13,938 bases of DNA from Thiotrichaceae bacterium (GTDB lineage: Bacteria; Pseudomonadota; Gammaproteobacteria; Thiotrichales; Thiotrichaceae): the NCBI GenBank assembly GCA_027009095.1, contig JALVDG010000105.1, positions 1-13,938 on the forward strand, given 5' to 3'. Of the stretch, positions 1-6,261 are shown piece after piece; the stretch's first letter is position 1; every line of letters begins with the position of its first letter. Made by a program: the position numbers and the translations under genes. Below the pieces are notes generated by a model. The model had not been told where the DNA came from. It was given only the letters and a program-made list of their open reading frames with translations, and made no database searches.

Positions 1-2
1 CC

Positions 3-1478
3 GCACTGGGCTTATCGTCATGTGGCGGTAGTAGCAGTACAGTATCAGGTAATAATTCTGGCAGAGGTACTGGTGGCGGAACTGGTGGCGGTACTGGTGG
101 TGCTACTGGTGGTGCTACTGGTGGTGGTGGTACTGGCGGAGGTACTGGCGGAGGAAACAGTCTATTTAATAAGCCTTTAATTATCCCTGAAGAACATAAA
201 GGGAAAATGGTTAATGGTCGCCTATTTTATGATCTAACACTACAAAAAGGTACAAGCAATTTCCTTGACAATGCAAGCACCGCAACATGGGGAATAAATG
301 GTAGCTATCTTGGCCCTACATTACGTTTAACAAATAATACAAAGGTTGATATTCGCTATAAAAATCAATTAGGTGAAGATACCACTATGCATGGTCATGG
401 AATGCACGTTCCTGCAAAAATGGACGGTGCTGCACATCAAATTATTAAATCGGGTCAATCATGGACAGCCTCTTATAAGGTCAATCAACATGCTTGTACA
501 AATTGGTATCATCCGCATTTAATGGGAAAAACAGCAGAGCATGTTATGCATGGCTTGGCGGGGTTAATTATTATTGATGATGACAATAGTAAAACACTCG
601 ATTTACCAACAAACTATGGTGTTGATGATATCCCTCTTATTATCCAAGATCGCCGTTTTAATAGTAACGGCTCTTTTGATTATGCTCCTTCGCGTAGAGA
701 AATGATGCATGGATGGAAAGGTGATACTTTCTTGGTGAATGGTGTGATCAAGCCCTATATTGAGGTTGAAGCGAAACAAATTCGTTTTAGAATACTTAAT
801 GGCTCTAACGCACGCATTTATAACTTCGCCTTTGCTTCAGGAAGATCATTTAAACAAATCGCTACTGATAACTCTTTTTTAGAGTCTCCTGTCGAGCTAA
901 CAGAGCTAAGGCTAAGTCCCGCAGAGCGTGCCGAAATTATCGTCGATTTTAGTCATGACTTAGGCAAGTTTGAGATATTTAAAGACAAGAACAGTGGCAA
1001 AGAGTTGTTTCAAGTCAATATCAATAAGAAGGCTATTAAAGCAAATGCACTCCCAACAAACCTTATCTCGCTGCCGTCATTAAATCCTAGCGATGCAGTT
1101 AATACTCGATCCTTCACATTATCGGGCAGAATGGGACAACTACTTATTAATGGTCAATCAATGAATATGAGCGTCATTAACGAGACAGTACCTATTAATG
1201 CGGTAGAGATATGGGAAGTCACTAATAATATGATGATGGATCATAACTTCCATATTCATGCGACTCATTTCCAGCTTCTTGAACGTAATGGTAGTGCAGC
1301 TAATGTGCCAGCCAATGAAAAAGGCTTTAAGGATACGGTGTATATTCCACCGAATGAGTCTGTCAAATTTATTGTAAAAATGACAGATTATACCGATAGT
1401 AACAGCCCTTATATGTATCACTGCCATATCTTAGAACATGAAGATTTAGGCATGATGGGACAGTTTGTAGTGGTCTAA
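3..1478 (+). CDS. Multicopper oxidase lipoprotein (5' end outside window)
   Basis: This is probably a three-domain cupredoxin-type multicopper oxidase of the CueO/CotA/bilirubin oxidase group, which oxidises a metal or organic substrate and reduces O2 to water. Four copper motifs are visible: HGHG at 390-401, HPH at 510-518, HNFHIH at 1242-1259, and HCH..H....M at 1419-1454, including the type 1 ligands Cys, His and axial Met. An ATG at 207 opens a shorter frame, but the frame continues upstream without a stop through a Gly/Thr-rich linker to a lipobox, L-S-S-C, with its Cys at 21-23. I therefore read this as a lipoprotein whose signal peptide starts before the window. The first motif has Gly where CueO has Trp (HWHG), and HNFHIH replaces the usual HPFHIH. 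No Met-rich insert like that of CueO is seen, so the substrate is unclear. It converges with a small minus-strand gene. Confidence 0.9.
   Translation, partial: ALGLSSCGGSSSTVSGNNSGRGTGGGTGGGTGGATGGATGGGGTGGGTGGGNSLFNKPLIIPEEHKGKMVNGRLFYDLTLQKGTSNFLDNASTATWGINGSYLGPTLRLTNNTKVDIRYKNQLGEDTTMHGHGMHVPAKMDGAAHQIIKSGQSWTASYKVNQHACTNWYHPHLMGKTAEHVMHGLAGLIIIDDDNSKTLDLPTNYGVDDIPLIIQDRRFNSNGSFDYAPSRREMMHGWKGDTFLVNGVIKPYIEVEAKQIRFRILNGSNARIYNFAFASGRSFKQIATDNSFLESPVELTELRLSPAERAEIIVDFSHDLGKFEIFKDKNSGKELFQVNINKKAIKANALPTNLISLPSLNPSDAVNTRSFTLSGRMGQLLINGQSMNMSVINETVPINAVEIWEVTNNMMMDHNFHIHATHFQLLERNGSAANVPANEKGFKDTVYIPPNESVKFIVKMTDYTDSNSPYMYHCHILEHEDLGMMGQFVVV
62..156 (+). repeat. In-frame 12-bp tandem repeat coding a Gly/Thr linker
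   Basis: About seven imperfect copies of a 12-bp unit resembling GGTACTGGTGGC encode repeats of Gly-Thr-Gly-Gly with occasional Ala. The stretch lies directly after the lipobox of the multicopper oxidase and before its first cupredoxin domain. It looks like a flexible tether holding the enzyme away from the membrane. Such a repeat can change length by slippage in whole units without shifting the frame. Confidence 0.85.
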
Positions 1479-1507
1479 TATAGTACTCCAACCACCTAAT
1501 AATGATA

Positions 1508-1532
1508 GAAACAGGGTCAAAAACCCTGTCTC
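1508..1532 (-). terminator. Weak hairpin between convergent genes
   Basis: ACAGGG (1511-1516) pairs perfectly with CCCTGT (1524-1529) around a 7-nt loop. It lies between the end of the multicopper oxidase on the plus strand and the end of the small secreted-peptide gene on the minus strand. Read on the minus strand, a short T-rich tail follows. On the plus strand there is no T run. It may be a weak terminator for the small gene. Confidence 0.35.
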
Positions 1533-1574
1533 ACAAAAAACAATGAGCTAAATAAGGAGGGAATTAAATAATTA

Positions 1575-1739
1575 CTAATCTTTCAGTGTATCGATATCAC
1601 AAACAGGTAAATTTTGTATATCAACAATAGGAGAAATTTTATCTGAACTTGCAGAAACAGCCATATAAGAAGAAATAACTCCTAAAGCTATTACATAAAA
1701 AAGACCTTTAAATACTTTGATTCTTAATTGATTTTTCAC
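1575..1739 (-). CDS. Small secreted peptide, 54 aa, unknown function
   Basis: This is a 54-codon frame starting with GTG. It has a good ribosome site, AGGGG, 8 nt upstream, and an in-frame TAA further upstream that limits any extension. The product has a basic start (MKNQLRIK), a hydrophobic stretch at about residues 9-28, and a V-S-A site at 28-30 that fits signal peptidase I. This leaves a mature peptide of about 24 residues with a single cysteine at residue 47, in LPVCDID. Signal peptide, ribosome site and promoter candidate together make it a likely real gene despite its size. I recognise no family. It is divergent from the cytochrome c' gene and convergent with the multicopper oxidase, so a periplasmic role tied to copper, heme or thiol chemistry is possible but is inference only. 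A one-helix membrane peptide is the alternative if the signal is not cleaved. Confidence 0.65.
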   Translation of the reverse strand: MKNQLRIKVFKGLFYVIALGVISSYMAVSASSDKISPIVDIQNLPVCDIDTLKD

Positions 1740-1764
1740 GATGTTTACCCCTGTCAGATTTAAT

Positions 1765-1793
1765 TTGGCGGCATATTAGCATATAAATATATT
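1765..1793 (+). promoter_or_regulatory. Candidate sigma70 promoter of cytochrome c' gene
   Basis: The -35 candidate is TTGGCG (1765-1770) and the -10 candidate is TATATT (1788-1793), with exactly 17 bp between them. The -10 ends about 45 nt before the ATG at 1839. It overlaps the minus-strand promoter candidate head to head, so the two transcription starts may compete. Read by eye from consensus only. Confidence 0.4.
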
Positions 1794-1813
1794 CTTACAA
1801 GCATATATTTCAA
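1786..1813 (-). promoter_or_regulatory. Candidate sigma70 promoter of small peptide gene
   Basis: On the minus strand, TTGAAA (1808-1813) and TATATT (1786-1791) are separated by 16 bp. The -10 lies about 46 nt before the GTG start at 1739. Its -10 shares the palindrome AATATATT (1786-1793) with the plus-strand promoter candidate. Confidence 0.35.
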
Positions 1814-1838
1814 TTTAAACACAAATAGGACAGCAATA

Positions 1839-2333
1839 ATGAAAACATATTTAAAAATACTAACCACTTCGACCTTAGTAACATTATCGACTTGGGGTGC
1901 AATTAGCTTTGCACACTCCGAACATTTCACTAAAAATACTCGTTCTGCAGAACAATCATACGACTTCCGTACAGCTACTATGACGGTCTACAAATGGTAT
2001 CTCAGCCCAATGGGAGCAATGGTTAAGGGTAAAACTGAGTTTAATGCGAAAGCCTTTGCACAATATGCCGATGGTTTAGCAACAGCATCACATCTTAATT
2101 TAATGGAAGGCTTTCCTAAAGACTCAGGAGAAGATCATGTTGATGATAGCGATGCAAAAGAAGCAATCTGGAAAAATATGAAAGACTTTGCAGCAAAATA
2201 TGAAAGCCTTAAAAATGAAGCTAAAGCTTTAGCCAAAGTCTCCAAGACAGGAGATGAAGCCGCTATGAAAGCACAGTTCAAGAAAACGGCGGGTGCTTGT
2301 ACTGCTTGTCATAAAAAATATAAAACGAAGTAA
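1839..2333 (+). CDS. Cytochrome c' (periplasmic)
   Basis: This is a periplasmic four-helix-bundle cytochrome with covalently bound heme. Family members bind NO or CO and are linked to NO tolerance or electron transfer. The 164-residue product has a signal peptide of about 25 residues ending S-F-A, an early helix with the family pattern (FRTATM, then LSPMGAMVKGK), an IW segment near residues 110-111, and the heme site CTACH at 154-158 close to the C-terminus, which is the usual place in cytochrome c'. The ATG at 1839 has AGGA upstream. The stop codon TAA directly abuts, and is part of, copy 1 of the dispersed repeat. The gene is divergent from the small secreted-peptide gene. Family assignment is secure; the physiological role is not shown by the sequence. 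Confidence 0.92.
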   Translation: MKTYLKILTTSTLVTLSTWGAISFAHSEHFTKNTRSAEQSYDFRTATMTVYKWYLSPMGAMVKGKTEFNAKAFAQYADGLATASHLNLMEGFPKDSGEDHVDDSDAKEAIWKNMKDFAAKYESLKNEAKALAKVSKTGDEAAMKAQFKKTAGACTACHKKYKTK

Positions 2334-2485
2334 GTACTCGCGCAAAATTAATCTAGCAACTTAGGTAACTACTCAGCTTGTACTCTATTTTGTTCGATTT
2401 CAAGGCGAAAGGGCGAAGTTTGTGCGTATAAATGAGCACTTTTAACCCAGAAATCTGGCAAAATAAATGCAAGCTGAATTATTAC
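2331..2485 (+). repeat. Dispersed bipartite intergenic repeat, copy 1
   Basis: The left arm is TAAGTACTCGCGC followed by AAAATTAATCTA (2331-2355). It matches copy 2 (4691-4715) at 24 of 25 bases. After a short variable spacer, a core of about 100 bp (2383-2485) matches 4764-4868 at roughly 80% by eye. The core ends are inverted: GTAACTACTCAG..CTCTATTTTG (2365-2392) pairs imperfectly with CAAAATAAATGCAAGCTG..TTAC (2459-2485). Inside is a small perfect palindrome, CCAGA-AA-TCTGG (2447-2458), which is not kept in copy 2. The repeat fills the gap between the convergent cytochrome c' and UPF0149 genes. It encodes no transposase, so it resembles a MITE or a REP-like structural repeat. A frame read across it on the minus strand is not considered a gene. 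Confidence 0.8.
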
Positions 2486-2501
2486 ATTTAAGATAGCCAA
2501 T

Positions 2502-3218
2502 TTACTGTAAACAGCATTTTTTATACTTTTTACCACTGCCACAATAGCATGGATCATTGCGCCCTATTTTTGCTACAGGCTGGATGGCTTCTAGTTTTGC
2601 ATCTTGCTCTGTTGTGAGTTTTTTAATTTCACTCATTGCTTGACCATTTATACCGACACTTGTGAGAAGGGTTGGTAATAGCTTCCACGCTTTATCGACA
2701 CTCATCAATTGCTTTTCTTTTTCAAGCTCTTTAGGATTTTTGCTAAAACTCATTAATGCAAAGAGTAGCATATTAATCATCATATTAACTTTTGAGTCAC
2801 CTGTTTGTGGTGACGCTATTGCATTATCCCATACATCTTTGAGCCAAACATAGCCTTTTAAATAACCTGAACAATATTCGATAAGTGCTTGACTAGCACC
2901 TGTATCAGCGGAATATTGACAAGCATCGGGTAATATCACCATTTCATTTTTTAGTTGGTCATTAAGATAATCCCATAAGCTGCGGATATTATAAGTAAAT
3001 GTCTTGCCTAATTCGGGAGACGAAAAATCAGGTAATTTATTTTCTTTAAATAATAAGGGTTGCCACTCAACAGGACTGAGTTTTTCTGGAGAGGATGCTA
3101 TCGCCAGCACAAAACCATAGGTTTGATAATGCCCTATACTTGTGGCTTTAATTTCGAGATTATCTGCAAATAAATCAGCAAATAAGCCTGCTGAAAATTC
3201 TAATGCTTCTGATGACAT
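2502..3218 (-). CDS. UPF0149 (YecA/YgfB-type) protein with SEC-C zinc motif
   Basis: The 238-residue product has an N-terminal helical region typical of UPF0149 proteins (about residues 1-190). It ends in a SEC-C motif, [19 protein letters not shown], with zinc ligands at C224, C226, C235 and C236. SEC-C motifs bind zinc and often mediate contact with ribosomes or SecB-like partners; the role of this family is poorly defined. The gene lies 9 nt downstream of rlmD. Its ribosome site (AGGA) overlaps the rlmD stop codon TAG, so the two are very likely cotranscribed and translationally coupled. The downstream end meets copy 1 of the dispersed repeat. Confidence 0.88.
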   Translation of the reverse strand: MSSEALEFSAGLFADLFADNLEIKATSIGHYQTYGFVLAIASSPEKLSPVEWQPLLFKENKLPDFSSPELGKTFTYNIRSLWDYLNDQLKNEMVILPDACQYSADTGASQALIEYCSGYLKGYVWLKDVWDNAIASPQTGDSKVNMMINMLLFALMSFSKNPKELEKEKQLMSVDKAWKLLPTLLTSVGINGQAMSEIKKLTTEQDAKLEAIQPVAKIGRNDPCYCGSGKKYKKCCLQ

Positions 3219-3227
3219 ATCTATTTC

Positions 3228-4556
3228 CTATTTCTCAAATACTGCGATTGACTCAACATGCGCGGTATGCGGGAACATATCCATAATACCTGCACCAAGC
3301 AATTTGTAACCATGCGTATTTACTAAAGCATCGGCATCACGCGCTAAAGTACCTGGATGGCACGAGACATAGACGATACGTTTTGCACCCAATTTACCAA
3401 AATGTTCAATCACTTCTTTTGCTCCAGAGCGAGGTGGATCAAGTAAAATACAATCATATTTTCGTTTTAACCAAGGCTCGCCTTTCATATCGCCCATTAA
3501 ATTGCAACTGTAATATTCGGTATTAGCAATATTATTGGCTAATGCTGTTTGACGCGCACGAGCGACCATAATGTCATCACCTTCTACTCCTGTAACCTGC
3601 GCTGCTTTGCGAGCAATCGGTAACGTAAAATTTCCTAAACCGCAAAACAAGTCGAGCACATGCTCACTGCCTGTTAGTTGTAATAGTTCAACTGCACGAG
3701 GTACCATTTGACGATTGATACTGCTATTTACTTGGAAGAAATCTTGTGGACCAAATAAAACTTTTGTATCAAAATCCGTATGTTCATAGAACAATTCAGC
3801 GGTTTCTGGATATACCAAGTGGACGGTATTAGGGCCTTTTGGTTGATAATAAAGTTGATAGTCATGCGCTTTGGCAAAATTAATCCACTTTTCATTATCA
3901 CTATCAGATAGAGGCTCTAAATGTCGTATTATCAAGGCTGTCGCATTGTCACCGACAGCAACTTCTATCTGCGGTAGCTGCTCTTTGGCATCCATATCAA
4001 AAATAAGCGTTTGAAAGTCTTCTATCTTTTCACCGATACTAGGATGAAGCACTTCGCAGTGTTGCATATCTGCCAAAAAGCCCCCCTGCTTCTCTCTAAA
4101 ACCCACTAAGACACGTCCTTTTTTACGCACATGACGCACACCTAAACGTGCTTTACGACGGTAGCCCCATTTATCTCCTGTCATTGGCTCAAACACTTCA
4201 GCAGGTGTTACATGACCAATATGCTTCAAGGCATCTAGCATAGATTGTTGTTTATGCTTTATTTGAGCGTCAGCATCAAGATGTTGTAAGTTACACCCCC
4301 CACATATACCAAAGTGGGGACATTTTGGCTCTACACGTTCATTCGATGCTTCTAGCACCTCATGTACAGTACCTTCATCATGGCTACGACGCTTAGAGGT
4401 ATAGATAAACCTGACTTTCTCTCCAGGCAATGCACCATCAATAAAAACAGCTTTCTCATCAATATGTGTTACACCTTTTCCATCTTGACTTAAAGACTCT
4501 ATCGTTGCTTCAACGGGAGTTTGGGGGAGTTTTTGCTTACGTCTTCTACGTGCCAT
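3228..4556 (-). CDS. rlmD: 23S rRNA (uracil-1939-C5)-methyltransferase RlmD
   Basis: This enzyme methylates U1939 of 23S rRNA from S-adenosylmethionine. At 442 residues it has the expected length. A TRAM RNA-binding domain occupies about residues 11-70. The iron-sulfur ligands are C79, C85, C88 and C167, in the same spacing as E. coli RumA. The SAM site is LDLFCGLGNF (301-310). Other motifs are DPPRSG (373-378), the catalytic Cys at 399 in YVSCHPGTLARD, and the C-terminal FPHTAHVES. The start is rich in Arg/Lys (MARRRRKQK). The paralogues RlmC and TrmA are less likely, because they lack or alter these features. It is the first gene of an operon with the UPF0149 gene. Its leader contains a fragment of the dispersed repeat and a 9-bp hairpin. 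The ribosome site is weak (AGAGA). Confidence 0.95.
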   Translation of the reverse strand: MARRRRKQKLPQTPVEATIESLSQDGKGVTHIDEKAVFIDGALPGEKVRFIYTSKRRSHDEGTVHEVLEASNERVEPKCPHFGICGGCNLQHLDADAQIKHKQQSMLDALKHIGHVTPAEVFEPMTGDKWGYRRKARLGVRHVRKKGRVLVGFREKQGGFLADMQHCEVLHPSIGEKIEDFQTLIFDMDAKEQLPQIEVAVGDNATALIIRHLEPLSDSDNEKWINFAKAHDYQLYYQPKGPNTVHLVYPETAELFYEHTDFDTKVLFGPQDFFQVNSSINRQMVPRAVELLQLTGSEHVLDLFCGLGNFTLPIARKAAQVTGVEGDDIMVARARQTALANNIANTEYYSCNLMGDMKGEPWLKRKYDCILLDPPRSGAKEVIEHFGKLGAKRIVYVSCHPGTLARDADALVNTHGYKLLGAGIMDMFPHTAHVESIAVFEK

Positions 4557-4580
4557 GAAATATCTCTAAAAATAAAATAG

Positions 4581-4620
4581 AGCATAATCTAAGCAGTTAC
4601 TGATTATGCTGAGTAGTTAC
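4581..4620 (-). repeat. Solo end of dispersed repeat with internal hairpin in rlmD leader
   Basis: On the minus strand this begins GTAACTACTCAG (4609-4620), identical to the end of copy 2 (4857-4868) and to the left core end of copy 1 (2365-2376). It continues to GCTCTATTTTA, matching the CTCTATTTTG of the repeat ends. Between these is a perfect 9-bp inverted repeat, AGCATAATC (4581-4589) and GATTATGCT (4602-4610), with a 12-nt loop. It appears to be a partial or decayed repeat end lying 25-64 nt upstream of the rlmD start. Confidence 0.5.
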
Positions 4621-4647
4621 AAAATAAATACTTTGATTTTGGGGAAA

Positions 4648-4674
4648 CTAAAAAGCCAGCAATAAAGCTGGCTT
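4648..4674 (-). terminator. Rho-independent terminator (minus strand)
   Basis: A perfect 8-bp stem, AAGCCAGC (4653-4660) with GCTGGCTT (4667-4674), encloses a 6-nt loop. On the minus strand it is followed by a run of T (GGCTTTTTAG). It lies about 225 nt downstream of the 421-residue secreted-protein gene, beyond repeat copy 2, and would stop that transcript before rlmD. Confidence 0.75.
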
Positions 4675-4690
4675 ATATCTTTAGTGATTA

Positions 4691-4868
4691 TAAGTACCCG
4701 CGCAAAATTAATCTAACCATTTAGCCCCTGTTTTCTGATCTTCTTCGTTATTGCTTTAATGCGCTCTATTTTGTTCGAGTTCAAGGAAAAAGGGCGGAGT
4801 TTATAAGCATAAATGAAGCACTTTTAACGTAGAAATCAGGCAAAATAGAGTGCAAACTGAGTAGTTAC
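4691..4868 (+). repeat. Dispersed bipartite intergenic repeat, copy 2
   Basis: The left arm (4691-4715) differs from copy 1 at one base. The spacer to the core is longer (about 48 bp against 27 bp) and unrelated. The core runs from CTCTATTTTGTTCGA (4764) to the end CTGAGTAGTTAC (4857-4868). Its ends are inverted: GCGCTCTATTTTG (4761-4773) against CAAAATAGAGTGC (4841-4853), 12 of 13 pairing. Orientation is the same as copy 1, so the two form direct repeats around the rlmD operon. Confidence 0.8.
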
Positions 4869-4898
4869 AAATTTAAGCTCTTAAAGATAGCCCTAAGC

Positions 4899-6164
4899 CT
4901 AAAAAGTACGACACTGCGACACATAAGGTTTGTCCGTTAAGCCCCAACGATTTTCATAAGGAGCATGAGGATCTGAGGATAATCTCCCTTTTGCTATATT
5001 CTGCCATAACTGACGTAAGTTTATGTATTTACGGTCATCATGAGGATATACTGCGATACGGCAAGTTTGATCCATTGCTCGTTCTATCTCTGGAGGTACT
5101 TGATCGTGAAAAATAGCACGAGCAACTAATTGAGGCGTTATCTGTCCTTCTTTTATAACACCACCTGCATATGCAATATTTAACACTTCTTGAAAATAAC
5201 GCTTTAGTCGTTTATCGCGCGAAGGAGTCGAATAGTAGTCATATTCCTTTGCATTCATACATTGTCTTCCACCTGTACTACCGCGTCCTTTTCCTGCGCG
5301 TAATTTGCGTACATAGTTAAGCCCATCATTAACGTAGTTGACTCGTTCTTTTGCAAAAGAACATAAGCCTTGTAGTACACGTTTTGTTTTTTCTGTTAAT
5401 GGCTCAGGTCGTCTACGCAATTTTTTTGCAATAATATCTGTAAAAGCAACATAGTTATACCCTGTGGCAGCAGCAATATTATATTGCTCATTACTATAAC
5501 CAGGCTGTTGTTGCATAGGCTTTAAAATATTACGAGGCCATTTAAAACGACGATAGCCATCAGTCATATGAATACGGTCTTTAGGTATAAAAAAAGGAAA
5601 GGCATAGAGTTGGATCATCATTTTTGGTGATGCAGGTGTTGTCGAACTCATAATAACAGGCACGCCAGTATCGGTAATACCAACAATTTCATAAGAATGT
5701 GAGCCAGGTTCTACATATAAATCACCTGATCTAATCTGACTTAATGCGATAGGAAAGGTGTCTTTCGATAAAGTACGTGTTCCCACTCTATCGTTTACAT
5801 AAAGCATAAACTGGCGTACACGTTGATACTCTGGCAAATGATCCCATTGCTTCATTTGATTGCTAATTAACTTGCCTGGTTTATTCGCGTTATTAATAAC
5901 AAAAGGTAGCTTATGCTCATAAGAAAACACCATGCGCATTAAGTAAATGGCATCAGCGCAATCATGAGGAATACGATAATATTTTTGATTGTTAGGATTC
6001 ATAAAAAAATTGGGTTTCCAATTATTTGCGACCCAGTTCTGATATTTTACTTCCCATGCATTAGACCAAGTATTCGGTGATTGCCACACCGCAGCTTGAA
6101 GCGAAGAACTCCAAATAGATATCAATAGTAAGAGGGGAATTAATAATAGCGACTTATTTTTCAT
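4899..6164 (-). CDS. Secreted protein of unrecognised family, possible Cys/His hydrolase
   Basis: The 421-residue product has a clear signal peptide: basic start, hydrophobic run at about residues 5-18, cleavage near L-Q-A at 22-24. The mature protein is Trp/Tyr-rich and basic. C69 lies in the motif PHDCADAIYLM at the start of a likely helix, and H156 lies in GSHSYEIVGI after the phrase SGDLYV. The order Cys, then about 87 residues, then His in a beta context resembles NlpC/P60, CHAP or transglutaminase-type folds, so a peptidoglycan or peptide hydrolase is possible. That is inference; I do not recognise the family. Four further cysteines (C268, C302, C368, C418) could form disulfides, and a segment YDYYSTPSRDKR at about 308-319 looks conserved. 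The ribosome site AAGGA is about 11 nt upstream. It follows the murJ/DUF945-like pair by 97 nt and ends near repeat copy 2. Confidence 0.8.
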   Translation of the reverse strand: MKNKSLLLIPLLLLISIWSSSLQAAVWQSPNTWSNAWEVKYQNWVANNWKPNFFMNPNNQKYYRIPHDCADAIYLMRMVFSYEHKLPFVINNANKPGKLISNQMKQWDHLPEYQRVRQFMLYVNDRVGTRTLSKDTFPIALSQIRSGDLYVEPGSHSYEIVGITDTGVPVIMSSTTPASPKMMIQLYAFPFFIPKDRIHMTDGYRRFKWPRNILKPMQQQPGYSNEQYNIAAATGYNYVAFTDIIAKKLRRRPEPLTEKTKRVLQGLCSFAKERVNYVNDGLNYVRKLRAGKGRGSTGGRQCMNAKEYDYYSTPSRDKRLKRYFQEVLNIAYAGGVIKEGQITPQLVARAIFHDQVPPEIERAMDQTCRIAVYPHDDRKYINLRQLWQNIAKGRLSSDPHAPYENRWGLTDKPYVSQCRTF

Positions 6165-6261
6165 GTTTTATATAATCCTTTGGATAAATCGTCCTAAAAC
6201 CAGTAAAACTTGGTTGCGGAACAATAACAAAACTTATTAATAATGATAAGTACTTCGGCTA

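Larger units (their letters stand above)
4557..4898. other. 342-bp intergenic region: hairpin, terminator, repeat copy 2
   Basis: No gene is seen here. From the rlmD start outward it holds a T-rich leader, a 9-bp hairpin in a solo repeat end (4581-4620), a strong minus-strand terminator (4648-4674) and a full copy of the dispersed repeat (4691-4868). No convincing rlmD promoter was found by eye. The terminator separates rlmD from the upstream minus-strand gene, so rlmD should have its own promoter here. Confidence 0.6.

Noticed and set aside
1158..1427. Open frame on the minus strand inside the multicopper oxidase
   Set aside because: It lies antisense to a well-supported coding region carrying two copper motifs. 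It has no recognisable domain or ribosome site.
2369..2557. 62-codon minus-strand frame across the repeat and the end of the UPF0149 gene
   Set aside because: Most of it is the dispersed repeat, and the rest overlaps the SEC-C coding end in another frame. It is best seen as a repeat-derived open frame.
6198..6215. Hairpin AACCA/TGGTT as terminator after the DUF945-like gene
   Set aside because: The stem is only 5 bp with an 8-nt loop. I mention it in the gene entry but do not list it as a feature.
6244..6260. Possible third left arm of the dispersed repeat (AAGTACTTCGGC)
   Set aside because: Similarity ends after the first few bases and no core follows.
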